A stretch of DNA of 64,000 bases from Spirochaetae bacterium HGW-Spirochaetae-4. Its GTDB lineage: Bacteria > Spirochaetota > Spirochaetia > Sphaerochaetales > Sphaerochaetaceae. This document shows positions 26,588 to 35,467 of this stretch, in pieces (position 1 is the stretch's first letter; every line of letters starts with the position of its first letter). The stretch is from NCBI GenBank assembly GCA_002839335.1, contig PGXU01000014.1:1-64000 (forward strand), in the 5' to 3' direction. Both the position numbers and the translations under genes were made by a program. The notes under the pieces were generated by a model. It was not told where the DNA came from. It made no database searches and saw only the letters and a program-made list of their open reading frames with translations.

Positions 26588-27724
26588 ATGCGTAGAAGCC
26601 GAAACACTGTATTGAGTGTCATCTCCGCCGGGGTGTTCCTGGCGATCCTGTACATGCTTAATTTGAATCGGGCAGGAAACGGCATGCTGATATCGATTAT
26701 GCAGAAAAGCGCGATATTCGCACTGGTGGCCGTTTCCATGAACCTCTTGAATGGGTTTACCGGTTTGTTCAGCCTTGGACAGGCTGGATTCATGTCCATC
26801 GGAGCCTATACGACGGCTATCCTGTTGATTCCCGTGCAAAGTCTCGATGGTGTGTATTATATGAACGGTATCAATCCGGGCATCCGGGCGCTGAAGGTCT
26901 TCCTCAGCGCGTTGCCACCGTGGTTCCAAAGTGTGTATCCCTTCGTCGCATTGATTATCGGAGCCCTGTTCGCAGCTGTAATCGCCTCTATTGTCGGCGT
27001 TGCGGTACTTCGGTTGAAAAGCGACTACCTGGCGATCGCGACGCTGGGACTCTCCGAGATTATCCGGGCATTGTTCTCGTCTCCACAACTCGATGGTATC
27101 ACCAATGGGTCCTATGGACTGAACAAGATTCCGGCGTTCCCCAAGATGTTCGGTGGTTTGGTCCCTCCGATAATCACCCCGTTCATCGTTTCGGCTGTAT
27201 GCATCACCTTGATAGTCCTGCTCATACGGTCTTCATACGGACGGGCTTTCATGGCAATCCGCGAGGATGAGATCGCCGCCGAGGCAATGGGAATAAGCTT
27301 GTTCAAACACAAGTCGATGAGTTTTATCATCAGTTCGTTTTTCTCCGCCCTGGCCGGAGGCATGTTGGCCATGTACATGCGCTCGATCGAGGCGAAGACC
27401 TTTTCCATCACCTTGACCTACGATATCCTGCTCATTGTAGTGATCGGGGGTATCGGAAGTGTCACAGGCAGCGTGTTGGGGGCTTTTCTGGTGACAGCTT
27501 CCAAGGAGTGGTGGCTCCGGTTCTTCGACCAACCCTTGGAACTCTTCGGATGGGATGTCCCGTTGTTCAGGACCGGATTCCGGATGGTGATCTTCTCGAT
27601 CCTGCTCATGATGGTGGTGTTGATCTATCGTCGTGGACTCATGGGGACCAATGAATTCAGTTGGGACCGGATATTCGGACGATTCAAGTGGAAACGCAAG
27701 AAGGTGCAGGGGGGTGGATCATGA
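26588..27724 (+). CDS. livM: Branched-chain amino acid ABC transporter permease LivM
   Basis: The 378-aa permease has about ten TM helices. Family features are NLLNGFTGLFSLGQAGFMSI, YLAIATLGLSEIIR and AIREDEIAAEAMGI (coupling helix). An inserted loop near residues 85-110 is common in longer LivM proteins. It overlaps livG as ATGA. Confidence 0.94.
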   Translation: MRRSRNTVLSVISAGVFLAILYMLNLNRAGNGMLISIMQKSAIFALVAVSMNLLNGFTGLFSLGQAGFMSIGAYTTAILLIPVQSLDGVYYMNGINPGIRALKVFLSALPPWFQSVYPFVALIIGALFAAVIASIVGVAVLRLKSDYLAIATLGLSEIIRALFSSPQLDGITNGSYGLNKIPAFPKMFGGLVPPIITPFIVSAVCITLIVLLIRSSYGRAFMAIREDEIAAEAMGISLFKHKSMSFIISSFFSALAGGMLAMYMRSIEAKTFSITLTYDILLIVVIGGIGSVTGSVLGAFLVTASKEWWLRFFDQPLELFGWDVPLFRTGFRMVIFSILLMMVVLIYRRGLMGTNEFSWDRIFGRFKWKRKKVQGGGS

Positions 27725-28560
27725 ACGGGATTGTATTGAAGACCGAACACCTCACCATGCAATTCGGAGGCGTCGTCGCTGTCGATGACTTGAATATTGA
27801 GATTCCACAAGGCCATATCACCGCACTGATCGGACCGAACGGTGCAGGAAAAACAACTGCGTTCAATGTCATTACTGGAGGCTATATGCCGACCAACGGT
27901 AGGGTGGTATTCCATGACAAGGTGATTGGAGAGAACCATCCCCGCTCGAAGATGAAAAAAATCTACAACGGTAGCGACCGGACGACTTTCCATCACCAGG
28001 TGGTCAACACTCCGGATAAGATAACCCGGTTGGGTATGGCGCGAACCTTCCAGAATATCAGATTGTTCAAGGAACTGTCGGTATTCGAGAATGTCTTGAT
28101 TGCAAAACACTGTAGAATCAAAGCTGGTATGCTCAGTGCTACCTTCAGGTTGAACCATGTCGAGGAGCGGACCATGCGGGAGCAAACGCAGGAATTGCTC
28201 AAGACGGTCGGATTGGCTGATTTGGCTCGGGAAAAGGCATCATCCTTGCCCTACGGCAAACAACGGAGGTTGGAAATCGCGCGGGCGTTGGCAACCTCGC
28301 CTTCCTTGCTGTTGTTGGACGAGCCGGCGGCTGGCATGAACCCGAAGGAGACCGAGGAGCTCGCCCAATTCATCAAGGATATAAAGGATTCGTTCAACTT
28401 GACCGTGTTCCTCATCGAGCACCATATGAATCTGGTCATGGATATTTCGGATAAGATCTATGTGTTGGACTATGGCAAGACCATTGCCATGGGAACACCG
28501 AAAGAAGTGCAGAACGACCCGGCTGTGATCCGTGCCTACCTGGGGGTTGAAGACGAATGA
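27721..28560 (+). CDS. livG: Branched-chain amino acid ABC transporter ATPase LivG
   Basis: The 279-aa ATPase has Walker A GPNGAGKT, signature LPYGKQRRLEIARAL and Walker B LLLLDEPAAGMNP. A roughly 25-residue insertion (EKVIGENHPRSKMKKIYNGS) before TRLGMARTFQNIRLF is a little longer than usual. The ATG overlaps the livM stop and the stop overlaps livF, both as ATGA. Confidence 0.94.
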   Translation: MNGIVLKTEHLTMQFGGVVAVDDLNIEIPQGHITALIGPNGAGKTTAFNVITGGYMPTNGRVVFHDKVIGENHPRSKMKKIYNGSDRTTFHHQVVNTPDKITRLGMARTFQNIRLFKELSVFENVLIAKHCRIKAGMLSATFRLNHVEERTMREQTQELLKTVGLADLAREKASSLPYGKQRRLEIARALATSPSLLLLDEPAAGMNPKETEELAQFIKDIKDSFNLTVFLIEHHMNLVMDISDKIYVLDYGKTIAMGTPKEVQNDPAVIRAYLGVEDE

Positions 28561-29273
28561 GTTTACTGGAAATACGGGACCTGAAAGTTTGTTACGGCGG
28601 TATCGTCGCACTCAACGGAATTTCCTTCGATGTGGAGGAGCATGAGATCGTGACCTTGATCGGTGCCAATGGTGCCGGGAAGTCCACCACATTGCGCGCA
28701 ATCATGGGATTGATTCCAATTGCGGGAGGTACGATCATGTATCGGGGTGAGAAGCTCAACGGCCTCGATACACAGAAGATTGTCGGAAAGGGTGTGGTGC
28801 TTGTGCCAGAGGGCCGCAGGGTGTTTCCCAACCTGACGACCTTGGAAAACCTGCGTTTGGGAGCCTACCTGCAAAAGGACAAGGCGGTAATCGAAGCCAA
28901 CCTGGAACGTGTGTACAGTCTCTTCCCAAGGCTCAAGGAACGGCACTGGCAACATGCCGGTACCTTGTCGGGCGGTGAACAGCAGATGCTTGCTGTCGGG
29001 CGGGCACTTATGGCCGACCCCAAGCTGATCATGATGGACGAACCATCCCTCGGGTTGGCTCCCCTGGTGGTGAAGGAAATCTTCTCCATCATCAGGAAAG
29101 TGAACGAAGCCGGAGTCACAGTCTTGTTGATAGAACAGAACGCGAATGTAGCGCTGAAGACGGCGAACCGGGGCTATGTGCTCGAAACAGGAACCGTCAG
29201 TATGACGGGACCGGGAAGGGAGCTGCTGGAGGACGAACAGATCAGGGTCGCATACCTGGGCAAGACCCGTTAG
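28557..29273 (+). CDS. livF: Branched-chain amino acid ABC transporter ATPase LivF
   Basis: The 238-aa second ATPase of the transporter has Walker A GANGAGKS, the LivF hallmark GVVLVPEGRRVFPNLTTLENL, signature LSGGEQQM and Walker B LIMMDEPSLGLAP. It is last in the operon. No clear terminator follows before the next promoter near 29312. Confidence 0.94.
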   Translation: MSLLEIRDLKVCYGGIVALNGISFDVEEHEIVTLIGANGAGKSTTLRAIMGLIPIAGGTIMYRGEKLNGLDTQKIVGKGVVLVPEGRRVFPNLTTLENLRLGAYLQKDKAVIEANLERVYSLFPRLKERHWQHAGTLSGGEQQMLAVGRALMADPKLIMMDEPSLGLAPLVVKEIFSIIRKVNEAGVTVLLIEQNANVALKTANRGYVLETGTVSMTGPGRELLEDEQIRVAYLGKTR

Positions 29274-29311
29274 GTTCCTTTTCATTTCGTGACCGTGTCC
29301 CGCACCGAATG

Positions 29312-29340
29312 TTGACAAAATTGGCGATAGTATATATCGT
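29312..29340 (+). promoter_or_regulatory. Candidate promoter of the DUF2294 gene
   Basis: TTGACA (29312-29317) is followed by TATATATC (29331-29338). Spacing to a TATATC hexamer is 15 nt, shorter than ideal. Confidence 0.35.
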
Positions 29341-29365
29341 GCTTGAACTAAGCGGGGTTGATCAA

Positions 29366-29728
29366 ATGACAAAGGGACAGGCAGAGGCAAGTATAAGCGA
29401 AGCGGTCAGTGCCTTTGAAATGAACTATATGGGGCGTGGCCCCAAACAGATCAAGACCACGATTTGTCAGGATTTGATTATTATTCGGCTCAAGGGCTTC
29501 CTAAGTCAGGTGGAAAAAAAGCTGGCAGAGAGTAGCCAAGGTGTTGAATTATTAAAGCGGTTACGGACCAATCTGTTTGAAACTGCATGCGAATATTTTG
29601 AGAAGCAGATCAAAGACGTGGTCGATGTCACTATCGTGAGTTTGCATTCCGATGTAAGCACACGGACAGGTGAAAAGATTATAGTTGTTACGTTGGCAGA
29701 AAATTTGGAGAATACTTTTTCCAAATAG
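29366..29728 (+). CDS. DUF2294 family protein
   Basis: The 120-aa protein matches, from memory, the DUF2294 pattern: MTKGQAEASISEAVSAFEMNYMGRGPKQIKT near the start and VVDVTIVSLHSDVSTRTGEKIIVVTL near the end. The family is small, soluble and of unknown function, and is commonest in Firmicutes. ATG 29366 is chosen over an upstream frame extension without homology. It precedes a structured leader and the DUF4914 gene, but the terminator at 29815-29861 probably separates their transcripts. Confidence 0.75.
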   Translation: MTKGQAEASISEAVSAFEMNYMGRGPKQIKTTICQDLIIIRLKGFLSQVEKKLAESSQGVELLKRLRTNLFETACEYFEKQIKDVVDVTIVSLHSDVSTRTGEKIIVVTLAENLENTFSK

Positions 29729-29942
29729 TCAGTAGTGAAATTTGAATGAATAGTTGAGGGTCCTTGGATCCTCTTGGAAGATGACGGGAAAGGTTGCGAA
29801 ACCAGTCGCGAAGTAATCCAGTGTTTTTCGGTGAATACCGAGAGATGCTGGATTTTTTTTTGACCTAAGAAGATTCTTGGACACTGTGAGTCAAATCTTG
29901 GAAGAGACCGACTGTTGAAAGTTTGGTGCGAGGGGGAAACGA
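29729..29942 (+). promoter_or_regulatory. Structured intergenic leader upstream of the DUF4914 gene
   Basis: This 214-nt gap holds several potential hairpins: GAGGGTCC..GGATCCTC (about 29756-29773), TGCGA..TCGCG (about 29794-29810), and a strong terminator (29815-29861). After the terminator come about 80 nt with AGATT..AATCT pairing before the start codon. No known riboswitch consensus was recognised. It could be an attenuator for the downstream gene or simply the terminator of DUF2294. Confidence 0.4.
29815..29861 (+). terminator. Intrinsic terminator / possible attenuator
   Basis: The outer stem AATCCAG (29815-29821) / CTGGATT (29848-29854) encloses an inner CGGT-GAAT-ACCG hairpin and is followed by nine T residues (29853-29861). 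Confidence 0.8.
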
Positions 29943-31820
29943 ATGGACAATGTGATAGGAAGAATGGTTCTGCCCGAAGAATTGCGGGCTGTATTGGCAA
30001 AGGGTAAGGACGTGATCATCCCAGAAACGAGAGGTGAGTTGCTGGAAATCGCCATGGGTGGAAGCAACTGCGATTATTTCGAGGTGTCGTACGATATTCC
30101 AGGGAAAGGTCGCGTGGTCGAGGCGACTGTCGCCAGGTGCAAGAATGGTGCTGTCGTCAACTACGATGATATCTACATGAGACGTCGTGACCCTGAATGC
30201 ATGTTGATAGCCGATAAAGGCGATACCGACAAATCCCGTTATTCTGAAAAGTATGGAACCGATTTCTCACCACTCAGGGAACTGACTTTCGATTGGTTGG
30301 CTACAACGGACTTGATCCTGATGCCTTTCACTGCGGGAATCAAGGAGATGGGAAGTCCCGCCCTTTTGGTTGCTCCTGCGAATGCTGGTTTCTTCGCTGG
30401 TGGACTCGCCGACCTCCAGGGATTCATACCGGCCAGTGAAATTCCCGAGGGATTTTCGCCAACTGCGATCATCTACCTCGCTCCAACCTTCCGACATACC
30501 CATTTCAATGGAAAGCAGATGGTTGTGCACAATCGGCTGGATAGTGTGTATGAGATGTTCGCCTATAATCTGTATCCTGGTCCTAGCGCGAAGAAAGGTG
30601 TGTACGGCGTACTTTTGGATATTGGTGAAAAGGAGGGATGGGTTACCGCCCACGGATCGACTGTGATGGTAACAACACCTTATGACAACGTAATTACCAT
30701 TATGCATGAGGGTGCCAGTGGTGGTGGAAAGAGCGAGATGATCGAAAAGATTCACAGGGAAATGGACGGAAGGATTCTTCTCAGTCAGAACACCCTGACG
30801 AATGAAAAGATGTATCTCGACTTGATCGAGCCCTGTGAACTCAAACCAGTGACCGACGATATGGCTTTATGCCATCCTGCAATGCAGAACTCGAGTGGAA
30901 AGCTTGTTGTGGGTGATGCAGAGGACGGTTGGTTCCTCCGAACGAACCACATAACCAAGTATGGTACAGATCCATATTTGGAGGAATTGTGTGTACATCC
31001 CCAGGAACCGCTCATTTTCATCAATTACGAGACGGTGCCTGGTTCTACCTGTCTGATATGGGAACACACCATGGATGCCCCAGGCAAACCATGTCCAAAT
31101 CCTCGGGTTATCATGCCCCGAAGATTGGTGCCGAATATCGTGGACCAACCGGTCGAAGTCGATATCCGGAGTTTCGGAGTGCGGACACCACCCTGCTCGA
31201 TGGAGCATCCGACCTACGGTATCATAGGCCTGTTCCATATACTCCCTCCGGCCTTGGCATGGCTCTGGAGGTTGGTAGCACCGCGAGGACATGACAATCC
31301 CAGTATCACGGATACGGAAGGTATGAGCAGCGAGGGTGTCGGTTCTTATTGGCCGTTCGCCACCGGAAGGATGGTTGATCAGGCGAACCTGTTGCTGAAG
31401 CAGATTGTGGATTATCCGAATACCCGATACATCCTGGTTCCCAACCAGTACATTGGAATATACAAAGTCGGATTCATGCCCCAATGGATTGCACGGGAAT
31501 ATCTTGCGAGAAGGGGTAGCGCGAAATTCCAACCACATCAGCTCGAGGTCTCCCGAAATCCACTCCTCGGATATTCCCTTACCAGCGTAAAAGTAGATGG
31601 CGTCTATATTCCCAAAGAATTGCTCGAAGTCAACCGGCAGGTTGAGGTTGGTGATCAGGGGTATGATGCGGGATCAATCATTCTTTCGAACTTTTTCAAG
31701 AAGGAGTTGGATAAATTCCTGACTCCCGAATTGGATCGGTTGGGCCGAATAATCATCGAGACATGCCTGAACGACGGAGCTCTTGAAGAGTATTTGGAAC
31801 TAATCCCAATGAAGATATGA
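29943..31820 (+). CDS. PEPCK-like P-loop protein (DUF4914 family)
   Basis: The 625-aa protein is not a standard PEP carboxykinase but carries a PEPCK/HprK-style P-loop, GASGGGKS at 257-264. It also has blocks such as GFFAGGLADLQGFIP, APTFRHTHFNGKQMVVHN and GTDPYLEELCVHPQEP that I associate from memory with DUF4914. It is soluble, with no signal peptide. GAGGGGG lies before the ATG. It is followed by adenylate kinase and an OFA-type carrier, suggesting a nucleotide-dependent reaction on an organic acid, but that is inference. The substrate is unknown. Confidence 0.7.
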   Translation: MDNVIGRMVLPEELRAVLAKGKDVIIPETRGELLEIAMGGSNCDYFEVSYDIPGKGRVVEATVARCKNGAVVNYDDIYMRRRDPECMLIADKGDTDKSRYSEKYGTDFSPLRELTFDWLATTDLILMPFTAGIKEMGSPALLVAPANAGFFAGGLADLQGFIPASEIPEGFSPTAIIYLAPTFRHTHFNGKQMVVHNRLDSVYEMFAYNLYPGPSAKKGVYGVLLDIGEKEGWVTAHGSTVMVTTPYDNVITIMHEGASGGGKSEMIEKIHREMDGRILLSQNTLTNEKMYLDLIEPCELKPVTDDMALCHPAMQNSSGKLVVGDAEDGWFLRTNHITKYGTDPYLEELCVHPQEPLIFINYETVPGSTCLIWEHTMDAPGKPCPNPRVIMPRRLVPNIVDQPVEVDIRSFGVRTPPCSMEHPTYGIIGLFHILPPALAWLWRLVAPRGHDNPSITDTEGMSSEGVGSYWPFATGRMVDQANLLLKQIVDYPNTRYILVPNQYIGIYKVGFMPQWIAREYLARRGSAKFQPHQLEVSRNPLLGYSLTSVKVDGVYIPKELLEVNRQVEVGDQGYDAGSIILSNFFKKELDKFLTPELDRLGRIIIETCLNDGALEEYLELIPMKI

Positions 31821-31872
31821 GGATGTTCACAATCAGATTAACTTGTAGTAATTATGAAGGAGATTTTGTCGA

Positions 31873-32577
31873 ATGATACTTATCATGTTTGGAGCGCCTG
31901 GGGTTGGAAAAGGGAGCCAGGCGAAAATCCTTTCGGAAGCATTGCGGATTCCCCATATCTCGACCGGGGATATATTTCGTGAAAATGTTGCGAACCGTAC
32001 TGAACTGGGAAGACTGGTAAAAGTCCATATGGATAACGGGTTGTTGGTGCCGGATGAGATGACAATCGGTCTCATAATGGATCGGATATACAACGCCGAC
32101 TGCAAGTCAGGATTCATTCTTGACGGATTCCCACGAACGCTTTCCCAAGTTGAACATCTGGGAAGGAGCTTGAAAGCAGAAAAGCGGTCTATCGATACGG
32201 TAGTCAACATCACTTTGGATGATGCGAAAATCATTGGCCGCCTGACGGGAAGACGTGTCTGTCCATCGTGTAATCTTGTCTATCACCTGGCATATAACAA
32301 ACCGCACAATGTGGGCCGTTGTAACAAATGCAGTTCCAACCTTGTGCAACGGGTCGATGATACGGAATCAACTATTGTGAGGAGATTGCAAGTGTACCAT
32401 GCCCAAACGAAACCAGTGTTGTCATATTGCAGAGACAGATATGTAGTGGTGGATGTAGTGAGTGAAGACGATATCGATGATACGACACGAAATATTTTCA
32501 GAAGTCTGGGTCTGGCAGCCATCGGGACGTCCGATGAAGGTTCTCAATACATGCGATTGTCCAACGGTTGCGCTTAG
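31873..32577 (+). CDS. adk: Adenylate kinase (zinc-LID type)
   Basis: The 234-aa enzyme interconverts ATP+AMP and 2 ADP. The P-loop GAPGVGKG is at 7-14. The lid contains a four-Cys zinc site (CPSC ... CNKC). GFILDGFPRTLSQ is the AMP-binding region. The C-terminus is about 20 residues longer than usual. It follows the DUF4914 gene by 52 bases rather than sitting in the usual secY/adk ribosomal context, so it may be a second, pathway-specific copy. Confidence 0.93.
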   Translation: MILIMFGAPGVGKGSQAKILSEALRIPHISTGDIFRENVANRTELGRLVKVHMDNGLLVPDEMTIGLIMDRIYNADCKSGFILDGFPRTLSQVEHLGRSLKAEKRSIDTVVNITLDDAKIIGRLTGRRVCPSCNLVYHLAYNKPHNVGRCNKCSSNLVQRVDDTESTIVRRLQVYHAQTKPVLSYCRDRYVVVDVVSEDDIDDTTRNIFRSLGLAAIGTSDEGSQYMRLSNGCA

Positions 32578-32602
32578 TTGTCAAAGAGAACTTGGAGATC
32601 GG

Positions 32603-33778
32603 ATGAATAATCGATGGATATCATTGCTGGCAGGTGTATTGATCCAGGTCATACTTGGAGGCTTGTATGCTTGGAGTACGCTCATTTCCCAATTGGGAAC
32701 ATCCTATGGACTCACCAACAGTCAAGGCGGTTTCATATTCGGTCTGTGTATTACCATCTTCACATTGACAATGATTTTTGCAGGACGGGTTTTGGTAATT
32801 TTTGGACCACAGGTAACGGCTGGGATTGGAGCGATTCTCTTTGCGGCCGGATACCTGCTCGCCTCGTTTTCAAATGGAAGCTATGGATTATTGTTGCTCG
32901 GACTCGGAATCATCACTGGCGCGGGAATTGGATTCGGATATGTTTGCCCTTTGACGGTGGGTATGAAGTGGTTTCCGAACAACAAGGGCTTGGTCACAGG
33001 AATATCCGTTGCCGGATTCGGAAGCGGAGCGATCATACTTTCCGCAACGGCAGATCATTTTCTGGGCAGAGGCATGGATGTTCTTGTCTTTATGCGCTGG
33101 TGGGGGATTGTCACCGGTTCGATACTCTTGATCGCCGCGTATTTTCTGAAAGCACCCGACATCCGGGATGGATCGAGAAGCAGTACGGTTGGTATCGGAA
33201 AAGTCACCAGCATACAATTTTCGATTTGCGCGATCGGTATTTTCGCAGGAACTTTTACAGGTCTTCTTGTCAATGGAAACCTCATACCCCTTGTTGTCGA
33301 ATTTGGCGTTGAAATTTCACAATCATCGAAGGCAATCGCTCTATTTGCAGTCGGGAATGCTGTCGGTAGGATTGCTTGGGGTCACTATTTTGATAGGCTT
33401 GGGTATAAAAGCATTCCCATCTCCTTGATAGGTCTATCGATTGCTTGCACTGTTCTCCTCTTTGCATTGCCGGAATGGATGCTGCTTCTTGTCATATTCT
33501 GTATTGGATTTTTCTTCGGAGCGAACTTCGTTGTGTATGCATCTACGATTGCACGATACTTTGGGCAAACGCTGTTTTCGATACTGTATCCGATTTGTTT
33601 CGTCGCCTACGGAATTGCCGGCTTTATCGCTCCCGGTATCGGAGGATATTTCGCCGACCTGACCGGTTCTTTTCGGACATCACTGGTTGGAGCTATCGCG
33701 ATAGTGGCTCTTGCGGGAATTCTGGCAACAATGAAGTTGGCGGTTTTCAACAAGTGTGCTTCTGATGAAAAACGGTAA
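32603..33778 (+). CDS. MFS transporter, OFA (oxalate/formate antiporter-like) family
   Basis: The 391-aa protein has 12 predicted TM helices. The N-terminal GGLYAWSTLISQLGTSYGL, GAGIGFGYVCPLTVGMKWFPNNKGL, and a helix 11 region with FGQTLFSILYP fit the OxlT-like branch. TTGGAG seven bases before ATG 32603 fixes the start, beyond a spurious upstream extension. It is 25 bases after adk, apparently co-transcribed. Substrates of this family are small mono- or dicarboxylates; the specific one is not evident. Confidence 0.82.
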   Translation: MNNRWISLLAGVLIQVILGGLYAWSTLISQLGTSYGLTNSQGGFIFGLCITIFTLTMIFAGRVLVIFGPQVTAGIGAILFAAGYLLASFSNGSYGLLLLGLGIITGAGIGFGYVCPLTVGMKWFPNNKGLVTGISVAGFGSGAIILSATADHFLGRGMDVLVFMRWWGIVTGSILLIAAYFLKAPDIRDGSRSSTVGIGKVTSIQFSICAIGIFAGTFTGLLVNGNLIPLVVEFGVEISQSSKAIALFAVGNAVGRIAWGHYFDRLGYKSIPISLIGLSIACTVLLFALPEWMLLLVIFCIGFFFGANFVVYASTIARYFGQTLFSILYPICFVAYGIAGFIAPGIGGYFADLTGSFRTSLVGAIAIVALAGILATMKLAVFNKCASDEKR

Positions 33779-33845
33779 GCACCGGCAAGCGGCCGGGGAG
33801 AAGGATTCCTTTGCAGGCGGTTGGTGTTGCCCAGTATCTATGAAC

Positions 33846-35339
33846 CTATTTCTCGGCTGTATCAGAAAAGTTGTTCGCAGCTTTCCGAAGTCTGTTGTTT
33901 ACTGCGATTCCAATCCCGGTTTCCGGAAGCAACTTCACCACAATCAGTGAGAGTGACAGGCTGTCGAGATTTCTCATGGCCTGATACAAGTGTTTCGCAG
34001 CCTCCGCCGGGTCCGATGATGAGCTCAAATATTCCACCGGTCCAAGAAAATCTTCGTCACTTCTTCCGAAGAGGAGCACTCCTACATCATTTCTTGATGC
34101 ATAATCGCTCGGATTCTCGACAATTCGAAGGGGAGTGGATGTTGCGTAGTGGCTTGGCAACATACCGGGACTGGTAGTGGAGTCTTCGGGATTGTCTTGT
34201 TGGTCCGCCAACACCTTGCCGATACATGCTTCTATTGCTTTCTGGTCTATGCCTCCCGGCCTAAGAATCCTGGGTATCTCTTCAAGGAATGAAATCACTG
34301 TCGATTCGATTCCCACTATGCAAGCACCACCATCGATAATCGCATCATATGTTCCCCCCAACTGTTGCTGTACATGTCGTGCGGTTGTCGGACTCGTGCA
34401 ACCGAAAAGATTCGCACTCGGGGCGGCGATCGGTCTTCCCGAGAGGCGGATCAGTTCAAGGGCCAATGGGTTGCTGGGCATTCTAATTGCTACCGAAGGA
34501 CTTCCAGCAGTCACTATCGCTGGTACCAATGGGGATTTGGGAAGCACGATTGTCAACGGTCCAGGCCAAAAACGGGTTGTCAACGCTTTGGCCTTCTCTG
34601 GGAATTCGGTGACCAATGGGAGCATCTGCTTCGTATCCGATACATGCACGATCAGTGGATCATAGAATGGACGCTTCTTGGCTGTAAAGATTTTTTCCAC
34701 AGCTGCCGGATTTGTGGCGTCGGCACCGAGCCCATAGACTGTTTCAGTTGGGAGCACAACCAGGGCGCCTTCCCTGAGGATCTCTGCTCCGGCACGGATG
34801 CCTTCGATCAGGTTTTGGTAGGGTGACGGATGAGACAATATCCAAGACGCCAGATCACTATAGGTGTGGAAGCACATAGCTAGCGTTTCTGGAAGAAAGG
34901 TTCCTGTCCCAAGACTCTTCTGGTCGGAAAAGATTGACACCTTGGTACCAGCTTGTACGAGAAGCCTGCGCTCGACAGGAATACCATATTGCAGTGAAAA
35001 CTCCTCGATTTGTGTGAGCGTTGATTTTTCACCCTGGGAGGACTTGTCTTTTCCGGTAAGGTCTTCCGAGGTGGTGGAGAGGTCTAACCCGGATTCCAAG
35101 AATAGGGAATTCAGGCGATTGTCCGTTGAATGATCCGAAATTTCCGGATCTTCTAGAATCACCAGATAGTGTTGGTTTGACAATTCGTGCAATGCAGAAA
35201 CAAGGTCCTTGGTAAGTCTCCGATGATTAGCCTGTATGTTGGAAGAAAATATTTCTTCTGTAAGGGTTTTCTTTTCGAGAAAGATGACTGGTCTATCGGA
35301 ATAATCCTTGTCGTTTCGGTTTCCGTTCTGCAATGCCAT
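33846..35339 (-). CDS. Threonylcarbamoyl-AMP synthase (Sua5/YwlC type) with N-terminal pseudo-HAD domain
   Basis: The 497-aa protein contains a full YrdC/Sua5 unit from about residue 185: ALVVLPTETVYGLGADAT, KKRPFYDPLIVHV, PGPLTIVLP, SGRPIAAPSAN, and ILRPGGI, plus a C-terminal Sua5 domain (PGMLPSHYATSTPL ... VGVLLFG). It makes L-threonylcarbamoyladenylate for tRNA t6A37. The first ~170 residues resemble a GmhB/HisB-type HAD domain in layout (PVIFLEKKTLTEEIF where FLDRDGTLxEE is expected; VSALHELSNQHYLVIL; ETLAMCFHTYSDLASWIL), but the catalytic Asp pair is missing. GAGGAG lies before the ATG. Confidence 0.85.
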   Translation of the reverse strand: MALQNGNRNDKDYSDRPVIFLEKKTLTEEIFSSNIQANHRRLTKDLVSALHELSNQHYLVILEDPEISDHSTDNRLNSLFLESGLDLSTTSEDLTGKDKSSQGEKSTLTQIEEFSLQYGIPVERRLLVQAGTKVSIFSDQKSLGTGTFLPETLAMCFHTYSDLASWILSHPSPYQNLIEGIRAGAEILREGALVVLPTETVYGLGADATNPAAVEKIFTAKKRPFYDPLIVHVSDTKQMLPLVTEFPEKAKALTTRFWPGPLTIVLPKSPLVPAIVTAGSPSVAIRMPSNPLALELIRLSGRPIAAPSANLFGCTSPTTARHVQQQLGGTYDAIIDGGACIVGIESTVISFLEEIPRILRPGGIDQKAIEACIGKVLADQQDNPEDSTTSPGMLPSHYATSTPLRIVENPSDYASRNDVGVLLFGRSDEDFLGPVEYLSSSSDPAEAAKHLYQAMRNLDSLSLSLIVVKLLPETGIGIAVNNRLRKAANNFSDTAEK

Positions 35340-35392
35340 CGATAAACTCCTCTATGTGCATGTTATGAAACAGGTTGCGGTCAACCCAGCGC

Positions 35393-35422
35393 ATTATATA
35401 CGTAATAGGGAAGCCCTATCAA
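35393..35422 (-). promoter_or_regulatory. Promoter of the Sua5 fusion gene
   Basis: On the minus strand: TTGATA (35417-35422), 18-nt spacer, TATAAT (35393-35398). A GGAGCCCT/AGGGCTTCC hairpin without a U-tract overlaps the -35 side (about 35408-35434). Confidence 0.6.
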
Positions 35423-35467
35423 TATAAGGGCTCCATTCAGGTGGGCGACAGAAGATGTCTGCCGCTC

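Noticed and set aside
29943-31820. Annotation as a classical ATP- or GTP-dependent PEP carboxykinase
   Set aside because: Apart from the P-loop, the standard PEPCK active-site signatures were not recognised; the DUF4914 family fits better.
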